A DNA stretch of 34,345 bases from Bacillota bacterium. GTDB taxonomy: Bacteria; Bacillota; Clostridia; Caldicoprobacterales; Caldicoprobacteraceae. Positions 1 to 9,178 of the stretch are shown here, one piece after another. How positions within the stretch are numbered: the first letter of the stretch is position 1; each line of letters opens with the position of its first letter. Location: the NCBI GenBank assembly GCA_023622385.1, contig JAMNZI010000178.1, positions 1 through 34,345 on the forward strand, given 5' to 3'. The position numbers and the translations under genes are program-made. Below the pieces are notes generated by a model. It had not been told where the DNA came from and searched no databases. It saw only the letters and a list, made by a program, of their open reading frames with translations.

Positions 1-713
1 AGGGTAGGGCAATAGCTACCATCATAGATCCTACGCAGCTCAATGTAGTGGTTGCGGTGGATGAGCTGGATATACCGAAGGTGAAAATAGGGCAGAAGGC
101 CAGCATTGAGGTGGATGCTTTCCCCGATACGCTTTTCGAAGGAGAGGTTATAAAGATAGCCGACATAGGGCAATCTTCCGGCGGGGGAGTGACAACCTTT
201 GACGTAACCATTTCCATTAAAGATCCGGGCGAGATTAAAATTGGGATGAGCGCGACTGCAGAAATCCAGGTGGACAGCAGAAATGGAGTGGTGCTCGTTC
301 CCATAGAAGCCGTTCAGGAGAGGAATGGCGAAAAGTATGTGCTGGTGCCATCCGGCCCTTCGCAAGGCCGGCCTGAGGGCAAAGAGGGAGTAAGGGAAGG
401 CCAAGCTTCTGAAGCCGAAATGCCGCGAGAAAGGGGCCGCATGATGGCAGGAAATAGGGGCCTAATTGCGCGCAACGGGAGCGCTTTCGGGGGAGTCGAT
501 TTTCGCAAGGTAGAGGTTGGCCTTACCAACGAAAATTATGCCGAAATAATAAGCGGGGTTGAAGAAGGGGAAGAGGTGCTCATCCCCACGTCCGGCACGA
601 CCAGCACCCGAAACGATTGGCGGGGCATGTTCCCTGGCTTTGGGGGCGTGAGGAATGCGGCGCCGCAGGGAGGGTTTGATAGACCCAGGATGCCGGAAAA
701 TAATCGTCGATGA
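1..713 (+). CDS. HlyD/MacA-family efflux periplasmic adaptor subunit, C-terminal part (5' truncated by window)
   Basis: Open frame continues upstream of the listed GTG at 48 to the window edge (GRAIATIIDPTQLNVVVAVDELDIPKVKIGQKASIEVDAFP). Typical adaptor beta-barrel text. Followed directly by a MacB-like ATPase and permease. Confidence 0.85.
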   Translation, partial: GRAIATIIDPTQLNVVVAVDELDIPKVKIGQKASIEVDAFPDTLFEGEVIKIADIGQSSGGGVTTFDVTISIKDPGEIKIGMSATAEIQVDSRNGVVLVPIEAVQERNGEKYVLVPSGPSQGRPEGKEGVREGQASEAEMPRERGRMMAGNRGLIARNGSAFGGVDFRKVEVGLTNENYAEIISGVEEGEEVLIPTSGTTSTRNDWRGMFPGFGGVRNAAPQGGFDRPRMPENNRR

Positions 714-756
714 GGATAAAAGGGTACGATTGATGGGAAAGAAGGTGCTTTGAAGC

Positions 757-1440
757 ATGATACGGCTTGAAAACTTAAGCAAAATATACAGCATGGGGGA
801 TAATAGGGTTGTGGCCTTAAATGAAATATCACTATCCATCGACAAAGGCGAATTCGTCGCCATCATGGGGCCTTCGGGCTCCGGCAAATCCACCCTTATG
901 AATATAATCGGTTGTCTGGATGTGGCCACACATGGGAAGTATTATCTGGATGGGCGCGATATAACCTCTTATAATCAGAATCAGTTGGCCGAGGTCCGCA
1001 ATAAGAAGTTTGGGTTTGTCTTTCAAGGGTTTAATCTGCTGCCCAAGTTGACCGCCGTGGAAAACGTGGAGCTTCCGCTTGTATACGCCGGCGTAGGAGC
1101 CAAAAAAAGAAGGGAAGAAGCAATACGCGCCCTGGAGATGATGGGGCTGGGAAAACGTATATACCATAGGCCATCGGAGCTGTCTGGCGGGCAGCAGCAG
1201 CGGGTGGCAATCGCCAGGGCCCTTGTTAACCATCCATCGGTCATACTGGCCGATGAGCCAACGGGCAATTTGGATAGCAAGTCGGGCATGGAGATAATGG
1301 AGATATTTAGGGAGCTCCACTCTCAAGGTAATACCATCATACTCATTACCCACGACATAAACGTGGCCAGGTATGCCAAGCGAATGATCACTATACGCGA
1401 CGGGCAAATTGTATCCGATGAAGAGGTGGAGAGGCGATGA
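757..1440 (+). CDS. ABC transporter ATP-binding protein, MacB/LolD-like
   Basis: Walker A GPSGSGKST, signature LSGGQQQRVAIARAL, Walker B VILADEPTGNLDS. Overlaps the next gene by 4 nt. Confidence 0.95.
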   Translation: MIRLENLSKIYSMGDNRVVALNEISLSIDKGEFVAIMGPSGSGKSTLMNIIGCLDVATHGKYYLDGRDITSYNQNQLAEVRNKKFGFVFQGFNLLPKLTAVENVELPLVYAGVGAKKRREEAIRALEMMGLGKRIYHRPSELSGGQQQRVAIARALVNHPSVILADEPTGNLDSKSGMEIMEIFRELHSQGNTIILITHDINVARYAKRMITIRDGQIVSDEEVERR

Positions 1441-2603
1441 AGTTTACGCGGGCTATCAGAATGGCTATTAGCTCCATTTTATCCAACAAGATGCGCTCAT
1501 TTTTGACCATGTTGGGCGTAATTATAGGCGTTACCGCAGTAATTACCCTGATTGCCCTTGGACGGGGTTCTACCCAGCGGGTATCCAGTCAAATTGAAAG
1601 TCTGGGCACCAATTTGATCATCATCAACATTACGGGAGGAAGGAATCGCAGCGTCACCCAAGAGGACTTGCAGCGGATAAAAGGGATTTCCGGCGTCAGC
1701 GAGCTAGCGCCCGTGCTGAGCGGTGGCGTGACGGTAAAGGCCGGCAATAAGAATACCAGCACCTCTCTTGAGGCCACCACGCCCGGTTATCAGCAGGTAA
1801 GGAATACCTATGTCCAGCTGGGCAGGTTTTTGCTCCAAAACGATTTGGATATGCGCTTTAGAGTGGCGGTGGTGGGGGTGGATGTTGCCGATGAGCTGTT
1901 TGGGAGAAGGGATGTGATCGGCGAAGAGATTTCCATAAACGGAGTGGAATTCTCCATCGTTGGCATTTTGGAGGAAAAGGGGAGTTCGGTGGCTGGCTCC
2001 GATGACAACAGGATTATAATACCTCTAACTACAGGGCAGAGGCTTCTTAGAAGCACGGAGGTCCGGACCTTTTACGTTTCAACGCTGTCGCCCGACGTGG
2101 TAAACCAGGTGGTTGGAGAAATAGAGAGGTTTTTGACCAGAAAGTTTAACGATGAAAACAGCTTCAGGGTGTTTAACCAGACCCAGCTGCTTTCCACCAT
2201 AAATGAGGCCACCGCAACGCTAACCATGATGCTAAGCGGCATTGCAGGCATATCGTTGCTGGTTGGCGGCATTGGGATCATGAACATAATGCTGGTATCC
2301 GTCACCGAGCGAACGCGCGAGATAGGGATAAGAAAGGCTATTGGTGCTAAAAAAAGGGATATACTGGTACAGTTTCTCATAGAATCGGCCGTAATCAGCG
2401 GATTGGGCGGTGTACTGGGGATAATAGTGGGCTTCATGGGTGCAAACTTTTTGAGCAGGATTTTGAACATTCCGGCAGCGATTTCGGCCGATGTGGTGTT
2501 GTTGGCTACCGGGTTTTCGGTTGGGGTAGGGATTATATTCGGGCTCTATCCGGCCAGCAAGGCGGCCAGCTTAAATCCAATTGATGCCTTGCGCTATGAG
2601 TGA
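1437..2603 (+). CDS. ABC transporter permease, MacB/FtsX family
   Basis: N-terminal TM plus MacB-PCD-like region. C-terminal FtsX domain with SVTERTREIGIRKAIGAKKRDILVQFLIESAVIS. Confidence 0.94.
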   Translation: MKFTRAIRMAISSILSNKMRSFLTMLGVIIGVTAVITLIALGRGSTQRVSSQIESLGTNLIIINITGGRNRSVTQEDLQRIKGISGVSELAPVLSGGVTVKAGNKNTSTSLEATTPGYQQVRNTYVQLGRFLLQNDLDMRFRVAVVGVDVADELFGRRDVIGEEISINGVEFSIVGILEEKGSSVAGSDDNRIIIPLTTGQRLLRSTEVRTFYVSTLSPDVVNQVVGEIERFLTRKFNDENSFRVFNQTQLLSTINEATATLTMMLSGIAGISLLVGGIGIMNIMLVSVTERTREIGIRKAIGAKKRDILVQFLIESAVISGLGGVLGIIVGFMGANFLSRILNIPAAISADVVLLATGFSVGVGIIFGLYPASKAASLNPIDALRYE

Positions 2604-2810
2604 TAAAATAAAGGTAGTAGCTTGATATGTGAAAAACTTTTGAAAGGCAGTCCAATCCGGGTTCCGACATTTAGCAATTGAGAGCTCGTCCATCAAAAAA
2701 TTCACAGTTAAAAGTAGAATTGACGGCCAACGATTTATATTTTGGTATAAGGCCAGTAGCCACATAAACAATCGGTGACCATATGGATGATGAAAGGGTG
2801 CTTTTGTACA

Positions 2811-4139
2811 ATGCGAATGCTCGATATCATATTGAAAAAACGAGACGGTGGAGAGCTTAATCGAGAAGAGATAAATTTTTTCATCAGAGAGTATGTGGCA
2901 GGCCGGATTCCCGATTACCAGGCCTCCGCGCTGTTGATGGCCATATATTTTCAGGGCATGACGAGCCGCGAAACGGCAGACCTAACCTTGGCCATGGCTT
3001 ATTCGGGGGAGACGGTGGACCTGTCGCCCGTGCCGGGAGTAAAGGTTGATAAGCACAGCACGGGCGGGGTAGGGGATACCACCACCTTGGTGGTTGCTCC
3101 CCTGGTGGCGGCCTGCGGGGTGCCGGTAGCCAAGATGTCGGGGAGAGGCCTGGGCCATACCGGCGGCACCATAGACAAGCTGGAGTCCATTCCGGGATTT
3201 AACCCGTTTCAACCGATAAAGGATTTTATTCGCATAGTGAAAGAAATAGGGGTAGCTGTGGTAGGGCAAACCGAAAGCTTGGTTCCTGCCGATAAAAAAT
3301 TATATGCCCTGCGAGATGTGACGGGTACCGTTGAACATAAATCCCTCATTGCCAGCAGCGTTATGAGCAAGAAGATTGCTGCAGGGGCCGATGCCATAGT
3401 GCTGGACGTAAAAGCAGGTAGCGGCGCTTTTATGAGGTCGGTGGAAGATGCTTTTGAGCTGGCGCAGGAAATGGTTAGCGTAGGTGCCCATGTAGGGCGC
3501 CGTGTGGCAGCCGTCATTTCGGATATGAGCCAGCCCCTGGGCATGGCTATAGGCAATGCGCTGGAGGTAAAGGAAGCTATTGAGATATTAAAAGGCGAAA
3601 GGGCCGGAGCGCTTAAAGAGGTTTCGTTGCTATTGGGAGCTTATATGCTGTATACAGCCGGGCGCTGCTCCACCGTTGAACAGGGCCGCGAGATGGTGGA
3701 GGAGGCGCTGAATAGCGGTAAAGGTGCGCAAAAGCTCAAGGAGATGATCCGTGCCGAGGGTGGGGATGAACGGGTGGTGGATGATACCTCCCTTTTGCCG
3801 GTGGCTGACGAGGTTATCGCCATAAAAGCGCAGCAAGGCGGGTATATAAGCGATATGGATGCGTACAGCATAGGGCAAGCCGCTCGATTGCTGGGGGCTG
3901 GTAGGAATACCAAAGAGGATAAGATAGACCACAGGGTGGGCATCGTCTTGCATAATAGAGTAGGTGAAAAGGTGGAGAAGGGCGAAACGCTAGCCGAGTT
4001 TTATGTAACCCGAGAGGAGGCTTTGCAGGAAGCCATTGATATATTTAATAAAGGGATAATCATAGGGGAGCAGCCTCCTCAACTCAGGCCGTTGGTGCAC
4101 GGCGTGGTAACAGTCGATGGCGTTGAACGGTGGCAGTAA
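2811..4139 (+). CDS. pyrimidine-nucleoside phosphorylase
   Basis: MRMLDIILKKRDGGELNREEINFFI start is more likely than the GTG at 2775. KVDKHSTGGVGDTTTLVVAPLVAACGVPVAKMSGRGLGHTGGTIDKLESIPGF is diagnostic of the thymidine/pyrimidine phosphorylase family. Confidence 0.95.
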   Translation: MRMLDIILKKRDGGELNREEINFFIREYVAGRIPDYQASALLMAIYFQGMTSRETADLTLAMAYSGETVDLSPVPGVKVDKHSTGGVGDTTTLVVAPLVAACGVPVAKMSGRGLGHTGGTIDKLESIPGFNPFQPIKDFIRIVKEIGVAVVGQTESLVPADKKLYALRDVTGTVEHKSLIASSVMSKKIAAGADAIVLDVKAGSGAFMRSVEDAFELAQEMVSVGAHVGRRVAAVISDMSQPLGMAIGNALEVKEAIEILKGERAGALKEVSLLLGAYMLYTAGRCSTVEQGREMVEEALNSGKGAQKLKEMIRAEGGDERVVDDTSLLPVADEVIAIKAQQGGYISDMDAYSIGQAARLLGAGRNTKEDKIDHRVGIVLHNRVGEKVEKGETLAEFYVTREEALQEAIDIFNKGIIIGEQPPQLRPLVHGVVTVDGVERWQ

Positions 4140-4248
4140 ATGAAAAAGCCGATCATATTATGATACAGGGGATATGTCGTTTTATAGCTGACTCATGGTG
4201 ACGGACACACTATTTTATTGTCGGAATCTGTAAACGGTGCTGTCAGTT

Positions 4249-4275
4249 GATTGCTCTTGCAGAGTGCAATCTTTT
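4249..4275 (+). terminator. possible weak intrinsic terminator downstream of pyrimidine-nucleoside phosphorylase
   Basis: GATTGCTCT-TGC-AGAGTGCAATC hairpin (one bulge) followed by TTTT. Confidence 0.4.
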
Positions 4276-4387
4276 GAGCTGTTTGACTTTATATCCGGAT
4301 ACGGCGCGTTAAACGATCGAATGGGAAAATCATGCAAAAGCAGGGCTTTTAAAAGCTGAGCCTTGATATAAAATATGGAGGTGGTAT

Positions 4388-5461
4388 ATGATGCTAAAGG
4401 CCGTTGATTTGCCTGATAGCATGAAAGCGGCGGTCTTAAAAAGTCCCTTTGAAATCGTGATTGAAGACAGACCTATACCCAAGGTGGGACCCGACGAGGT
4501 ACTCATAAAGGTGATGGCCGTTGGCGTGTGCGGCTCGGATGTGCATTATTATGAAAGCGGCAGAATCGGCAGGTATGTAGTAGAGCGACCCATAATACTG
4601 GGGCATGAGTGTGCGGGCATAGTCGCTGCAGTAGGGGATAATGTAACTCGTTTTAAAGTGGGCGATCGGGTGGCTGTGGAGCCGGGTGTGACCTGCGGAA
4701 CCTGTGAATATTGTAAACAAGGGCGGTACAATTTGTGCCCTGATGTCGAGTTTTTGGCTACCCCGCCCTATGATGGTGCGTTTGTCCAGTATTTCAAGCA
4801 CAGGCAGGACTTCGTGTTTCACATTCCAGAGCATTTAACGTTTGAGGAAGCGGCTTTAATTGAGCCATTTTCGGTGGGGATACATGCTGCCGCCAGGGCA
4901 AATATAGGGCCGGGAGAAAAGGTTGCTGTTTTCGGTTTGGGGCCAGTGGGTTTGATGGCTGTAGTTGCGGCAAGAGCTTTTGGCGCCAGCGAGGTTGTGG
5001 CCGTGGATCTAGAGGAGATAAGGCTGGAAGCCGCTAAAAAGCTGGGCGCAAGTCTGACAATAAATGCTAGAGGGCAAGATGCACTTAAGGAGATTTTGAA
5101 TTTCACAGATGGGAAAGGTGTCGATGTGGCCATAGAGGCCGCAGGTCATCCCAAGACGCTTCAGGATGCGCTGGCTTGTCTGCGGCGAGGTGGAAAGATG
5201 TTGATGGTGGGATTGCCTGCACAGGACAGCATTCCATTTAACGTTCCCGAGATCGTCGATAAGGAAGTGGACATATATGGGGTATTCAGGTATGCCAATA
5301 CGTATCCCAAAGGAATTGAAATACTGTCGTCGGGCATAGCCGATGTTAAATCGCTTGTTACAGGAAAGTTTACTTTGGAGCAGACCGCTCAAGCCCTCGA
5401 AGAGGCGCGGGTAAATAAGTCTAAGCATATAAAGATAATGGTCTATCCCAACGGGATGTAA
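4388..5461 (+). CDS. zinc-dependent medium-chain alcohol/polyol dehydrogenase (sorbitol/xylitol dehydrogenase-like)
   Basis: GVCGSDVHYYESGRIG, GHECAGIV, CGTCEYCKQGRYNLCP structural Zn site, Rossmann VFGLGPVGLMAV. RBS GGAGGTGG before the ATG. Confidence 0.9.
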   Translation: MMLKAVDLPDSMKAAVLKSPFEIVIEDRPIPKVGPDEVLIKVMAVGVCGSDVHYYESGRIGRYVVERPIILGHECAGIVAAVGDNVTRFKVGDRVAVEPGVTCGTCEYCKQGRYNLCPDVEFLATPPYDGAFVQYFKHRQDFVFHIPEHLTFEEAALIEPFSVGIHAAARANIGPGEKVAVFGLGPVGLMAVVAARAFGASEVVAVDLEEIRLEAAKKLGASLTINARGQDALKEILNFTDGKGVDVAIEAAGHPKTLQDALACLRRGGKMLMVGLPAQDSIPFNVPEIVDKEVDIYGVFRYANTYPKGIEILSSGIADVKSLVTGKFTLEQTAQALEEARVNKSKHIKIMVYPNGM

Positions 5462-5547
5462 GCATGCATATGGGGCCAAAATGGTCGAGCAAAAACCACA
5501 ACCTTCCTTATCCTTTAATTTATTGAGGAATAAAAATAAGATAAAGG

Positions 5548-7101
5548 GTGTACGCGTGCATGAAGGAAGATGGTTTGATACTGGTATTTGACATAGGTAC
5601 CACGGGGGTAAAATGTGCTGCCTTTAAGCCCGATGGGGAGAGAGCCTGTGCCCATACTGTCAACTACAATACCGTCTATCCCAAGCCGGGATGGGCAGAA
5701 CAGGATCCCGAGGATTACTGGAGAGGTATAGTTGCTGGGACCAAGGCTCTGCTGGAAGAAGGCGATATTAGCCCATCACGGATTGCAGTCATTGGTCTGA
5801 GCGGACACATGAATGGGTGTATTCCCGTGGACGCAAAGGGCAGTGCCCTATATCCAAACATCATCCATTCGGATTGCAGGAGCCAGGAGGAAGTAGGTCA
5901 CCTTAAACAAATATTTGATGAAGGGCGTTTTTTCAGCATTACGGGTAACAGGATCGATCCGCATTACACCTTTACAAAGATACTGTGGTTAAAAAAGAAT
6001 TATCCTGAAATATATGATAAGACGGCCTATTTTTTAAATTCCAAGGACTACATAGGTTTTATGTTAACCGGTAAGTTGGGGGTTACCGATTTTTCTGACG
6101 CTTCATTGACCTGCATGCTGGACATAAACCAAGGAAAGTGGGCAGAAGATATTCTGATTGAAGCAGGGGTAGATATACATAAGCTTCCGGAGCTGATGCC
6201 TTCTTTTCACGTCTTAGGGGGGCTATCCAAGCAGGCTGCCGATATCCTGGGGCTGAAGGCTGGGACGCCAGTGGTAGTTGGAGGTGGGGATGGGGCGTGT
6301 GCCACCAAAGGAGCCGGTGTGGTCAAAAAGGGACAGGCCTATAACTATATAGGGAGCAGTGCCTGGATATCAACTCTGAACGATCGACCCGTGCTGGACA
6401 AGAATGCCAGGATATTCCATTTCTTCGACCTTGATGGGAGGAATTACAACGTCACCGGGACGGTACAGTGTGCTGCCGCTGCTTACGATTGGGTCATTGA
6501 AAATATAGGCGGCTATGAACTGGAAAGAGTCGAGGCGAGGGATAGGGTCTTTGATATTATTGAAGATTCGGCGCGGCAGGCGCCCATCGGTTCAAACGGC
6601 GTGTTTTTTGTCCCCTATCTTATGGGAGAGAGGACGCCTCATTGGGACGAAAACACTAGGGGTGGGTTTGTGGGCCTTACGCTGTATCATGGGAAGAGCC
6701 ACCTCTTTCGAGCGGTCTATGAAGGTATCGCTTTTGCCCTAAGGAATGTCCTGGACGTCTTTGAGGAAAACGGTTTGAGAGTTGAGGGGCTGACGTTGCT
6801 GGGAGGAGGAGCCAAGAGCAGGCTGTGGAACGAGATCATGTGCAACGTGTACGGCAGGCCCGTAAGGGTGCACAGCTTCCCGGGGGAGGCTACTTCCTTA
6901 GGCGCTGCAATCGCCGCAGGAGTAGGTGTTGGCATCTTTGACAGCTTCGAAGGGGCTTCTCAAATTATAGGTTATCAGCGTTTTTGTCAGCCGGTTCCAA
7001 GCGATGTACAGGCCTATCAAAGCTATTACAGGATATATAATATGATGTACAAGCAGCTAAAACCCATATATGACGAAATAGCAAGGTTGATGGAAAGTTA
7101 A
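5548..7101 (+). CDS. FGGY-family carbohydrate kinase, xylulokinase-like
   Basis: DIGTTGVKCAAF N-terminal phosphate loop, GLSGHMNG, GGGAKSRLWNEIMCNVYGRPV FGGY C-terminal signature. Start could be GTG 5548 or ATG 5560. Confidence 0.88.
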   Translation: MYACMKEDGLILVFDIGTTGVKCAAFKPDGERACAHTVNYNTVYPKPGWAEQDPEDYWRGIVAGTKALLEEGDISPSRIAVIGLSGHMNGCIPVDAKGSALYPNIIHSDCRSQEEVGHLKQIFDEGRFFSITGNRIDPHYTFTKILWLKKNYPEIYDKTAYFLNSKDYIGFMLTGKLGVTDFSDASLTCMLDINQGKWAEDILIEAGVDIHKLPELMPSFHVLGGLSKQAADILGLKAGTPVVVGGGDGACATKGAGVVKKGQAYNYIGSSAWISTLNDRPVLDKNARIFHFFDLDGRNYNVTGTVQCAAAAYDWVIENIGGYELERVEARDRVFDIIEDSARQAPIGSNGVFFVPYLMGERTPHWDENTRGGFVGLTLYHGKSHLFRAVYEGIAFALRNVLDVFEENGLRVEGLTLLGGGAKSRLWNEIMCNVYGRPVRVHSFPGEATSLGAAIAAGVGVGIFDSFEGASQIIGYQRFCQPVPSDVQAYQSYYRIYNMMYKQLKPIYDEIARLMES

Positions 7102-7146
7102 AAGGAAAGTGACATGTGGTTGAATTTAGTCGTTAGGAGGATGTTA

Positions 7147-9117
7147 ATGCGACTTGATAAGCTTACCAACGTCAAAATGGAAAACGTAAAGCTCAAGGGA
7201 GGACTACTGGGCTACGTTCAAGATTTAATCGTCAATGAGACCATTCCTTATCAGTACGATGTGCTCAATGATAATGTGGAGGGGGCACTTAAAAGCCATG
7301 CCATAGCCAATTTCCGCATTGCGGCGGGAGAGCAAAAGGGCGAGTTTTATGGCATGTTCTTTCAGGATAGCGATGTGGCTAAATGGCTAGAAGCTGCCAG
7401 CTACAGCCTGATGCTAGAACCTAATCCTGAGCTGGAAAAGATTTTGGATGACCTGGTTGACCTCATTGGCAGAGCACAACAGCCAGACGGGTATTTGAAT
7501 ACCTATTTTACAGTTGCCCATCCTGACGAGAGATGGACCAATTTGAGGGACATGCATGAGCTTTACTGCGCAGGGCATATGATGGAGGCCGCTGTTGCAT
7601 ACTACAGAGCTACTGGTAAGACCAAGCTTATTGACATCATGAGCAAGTTTACTGACCATATGTTAACCATACTTGGCCCTGAGCCAGGTAAAAAGAGAGG
7701 GTATCCCGGCCATCCGGAGATAGAGCTTGCGCTGGTTAAGATGTATAAGGTCACAGGAGACGAAAAATATTTGAAGCTTTCCAAGTTCTTCATAGATGAG
7801 AGGGGTACACAGCCGCATTATTTCACGCTCGAGGCTGAACAAAGGGGAGAAAACAAAAAGAGAACGGTGCAAGACGACATGTGGTCTACATACCACTATT
7901 ATCAAGCTCATCTGCCGCTTAAGGAGCAGACAACTGCCGAAGGGCATGCGGTGAGGGCCATGTACCTTTTCGCCGGTGCGGCTGACGTGGCCAGGGAAAC
8001 CGGCGATCAGGAATTGTTTGCGGTCCTCAAAAGGCTATGGAATAACGTGACTAATAGGAGAATGTACATAACCGCAGCCATAGGTTCGCAGAGCTATGGT
8101 GAGTCCTTCTCCCTTGATTACGATTTGCCAAACGATACCGTATACGCTGAGACCTGCGCTTCCATAGGCCTCGCGTTTTTTGCTCATAGAATGCTTCAGA
8201 TGGACCCCGATAGCAGGTATGCGGATGTTTTGGAGAAAGCCATATACAATGGAATTTTAAGCGGTATATCCCTCGATGGCAAGAAGTTTTTTTACGTCAA
8301 TCCCCTTGAGGTGGATCCCGAAACGTGCCAAAAGAGGCATGACCACTTCCATGTTAAGATAGAGCGCCAGGCCTGGTTTACCTGTGCCTGCTGTCCCGCC
8401 AATGTCAGCCGGCTTTATGCCTCCATAGGCGATTACATGTATTCTACTTCCAGCAATGGCGAGATATATATCCATCTCTTTGCCAATAGCAGCGCCAATA
8501 TAGCTTTAGGTGACAGAAGCGTTGCGTTAGATGTTAATACCCGCTATCCCTGGGATGGGCACATAAACATCAAGGTCGACCCTGATTCAAAAGGGGAATT
8601 CGTCATAGCCATACGCGTTCCTTCATGGTGCTATGAGCCTTCCATTATGGTAAACGGCCAGCCTGTAAACATAAGGGAGCATATGGAAAGAGGGTACGTT
8701 AAGATAAAGAGGGTATGGGAACCAGGCGATGAAATTGACGTGTTTTATCCCATGAAGGCCATGCTGGTGCGAGCCAATCCCAAGGTACGCGAGGATGCCG
8801 GGAAAGTAGCCATACAGCGTGGCCCCATGGTTTATTGCATAGAAGAGGTGGATAACGGAAAAGGCTTGCACAGGATCATAGTTCCCAAGGATGTCGATTT
8901 TAAGGAAGCTTTTGAAGACGGGCTTTTAAACGGGGTAGTAACCATAAGCTTTAAGGCGTATAGGTTGAAAGGCTGGACCGACGATGAATGCTATAGCTTT
9001 GCTCAAAATAGCTATGAAGAAGTGGAGGTTAAGGCCGTGCCCTATTATGCATGGGGTAACAGGGGAGTTGGCGAGATGATGGTTTGGCTGAGAGAGGAAA
9101 CCTGTATTTTGAGATGA
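7147..9117 (+). CDS. glycoside hydrolase family 127 (beta-L-arabinofuranosidase-like, former DUF1680)
   Basis: Text such as MHELYCAGHMMEAAVAYYRATGK, YAETCASIGLAFFAHRML, WFTCACCPANVSRLYASIGDYMYS matches the GH127 family as recognised. The AGGAGG just upstream favours ATG 7147 over 7114. Confidence 0.85.
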   Translation: MRLDKLTNVKMENVKLKGGLLGYVQDLIVNETIPYQYDVLNDNVEGALKSHAIANFRIAAGEQKGEFYGMFFQDSDVAKWLEAASYSLMLEPNPELEKILDDLVDLIGRAQQPDGYLNTYFTVAHPDERWTNLRDMHELYCAGHMMEAAVAYYRATGKTKLIDIMSKFTDHMLTILGPEPGKKRGYPGHPEIELALVKMYKVTGDEKYLKLSKFFIDERGTQPHYFTLEAEQRGENKKRTVQDDMWSTYHYYQAHLPLKEQTTAEGHAVRAMYLFAGAADVARETGDQELFAVLKRLWNNVTNRRMYITAAIGSQSYGESFSLDYDLPNDTVYAETCASIGLAFFAHRMLQMDPDSRYADVLEKAIYNGILSGISLDGKKFFYVNPLEVDPETCQKRHDHFHVKIERQAWFTCACCPANVSRLYASIGDYMYSTSSNGEIYIHLFANSSANIALGDRSVALDVNTRYPWDGHINIKVDPDSKGEFVIAIRVPSWCYEPSIMVNGQPVNIREHMERGYVKIKRVWEPGDEIDVFYPMKAMLVRANPKVREDAGKVAIQRGPMVYCIEEVDNGKGLHRIIVPKDVDFKEAFEDGLLNGVVTISFKAYRLKGWTDDECYSFAQNSYEEVEVKAVPYYAWGNRGVGEMMVWLREETCILR

Positions 9118-9178
9118 GGATGAATTGCCTTTAAAAATACGGATAATATTTTCGTAAAATTGAGGGAGGTTAATTGCC

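Noticed and set aside
314-929. Long minus-strand ORFs opposite the adaptor/ATPase genes (314..529, 462..929, 536..832)
   Set aside because: Antisense shadows of clearly conserved + strand genes; compositionally implausible proteins.
2982-3953. Minus-strand ORFs opposite pyrimidine-nucleoside phosphorylase
   Set aside because: Overlap a confidently identified gene entirely; low-plausibility residue composition.
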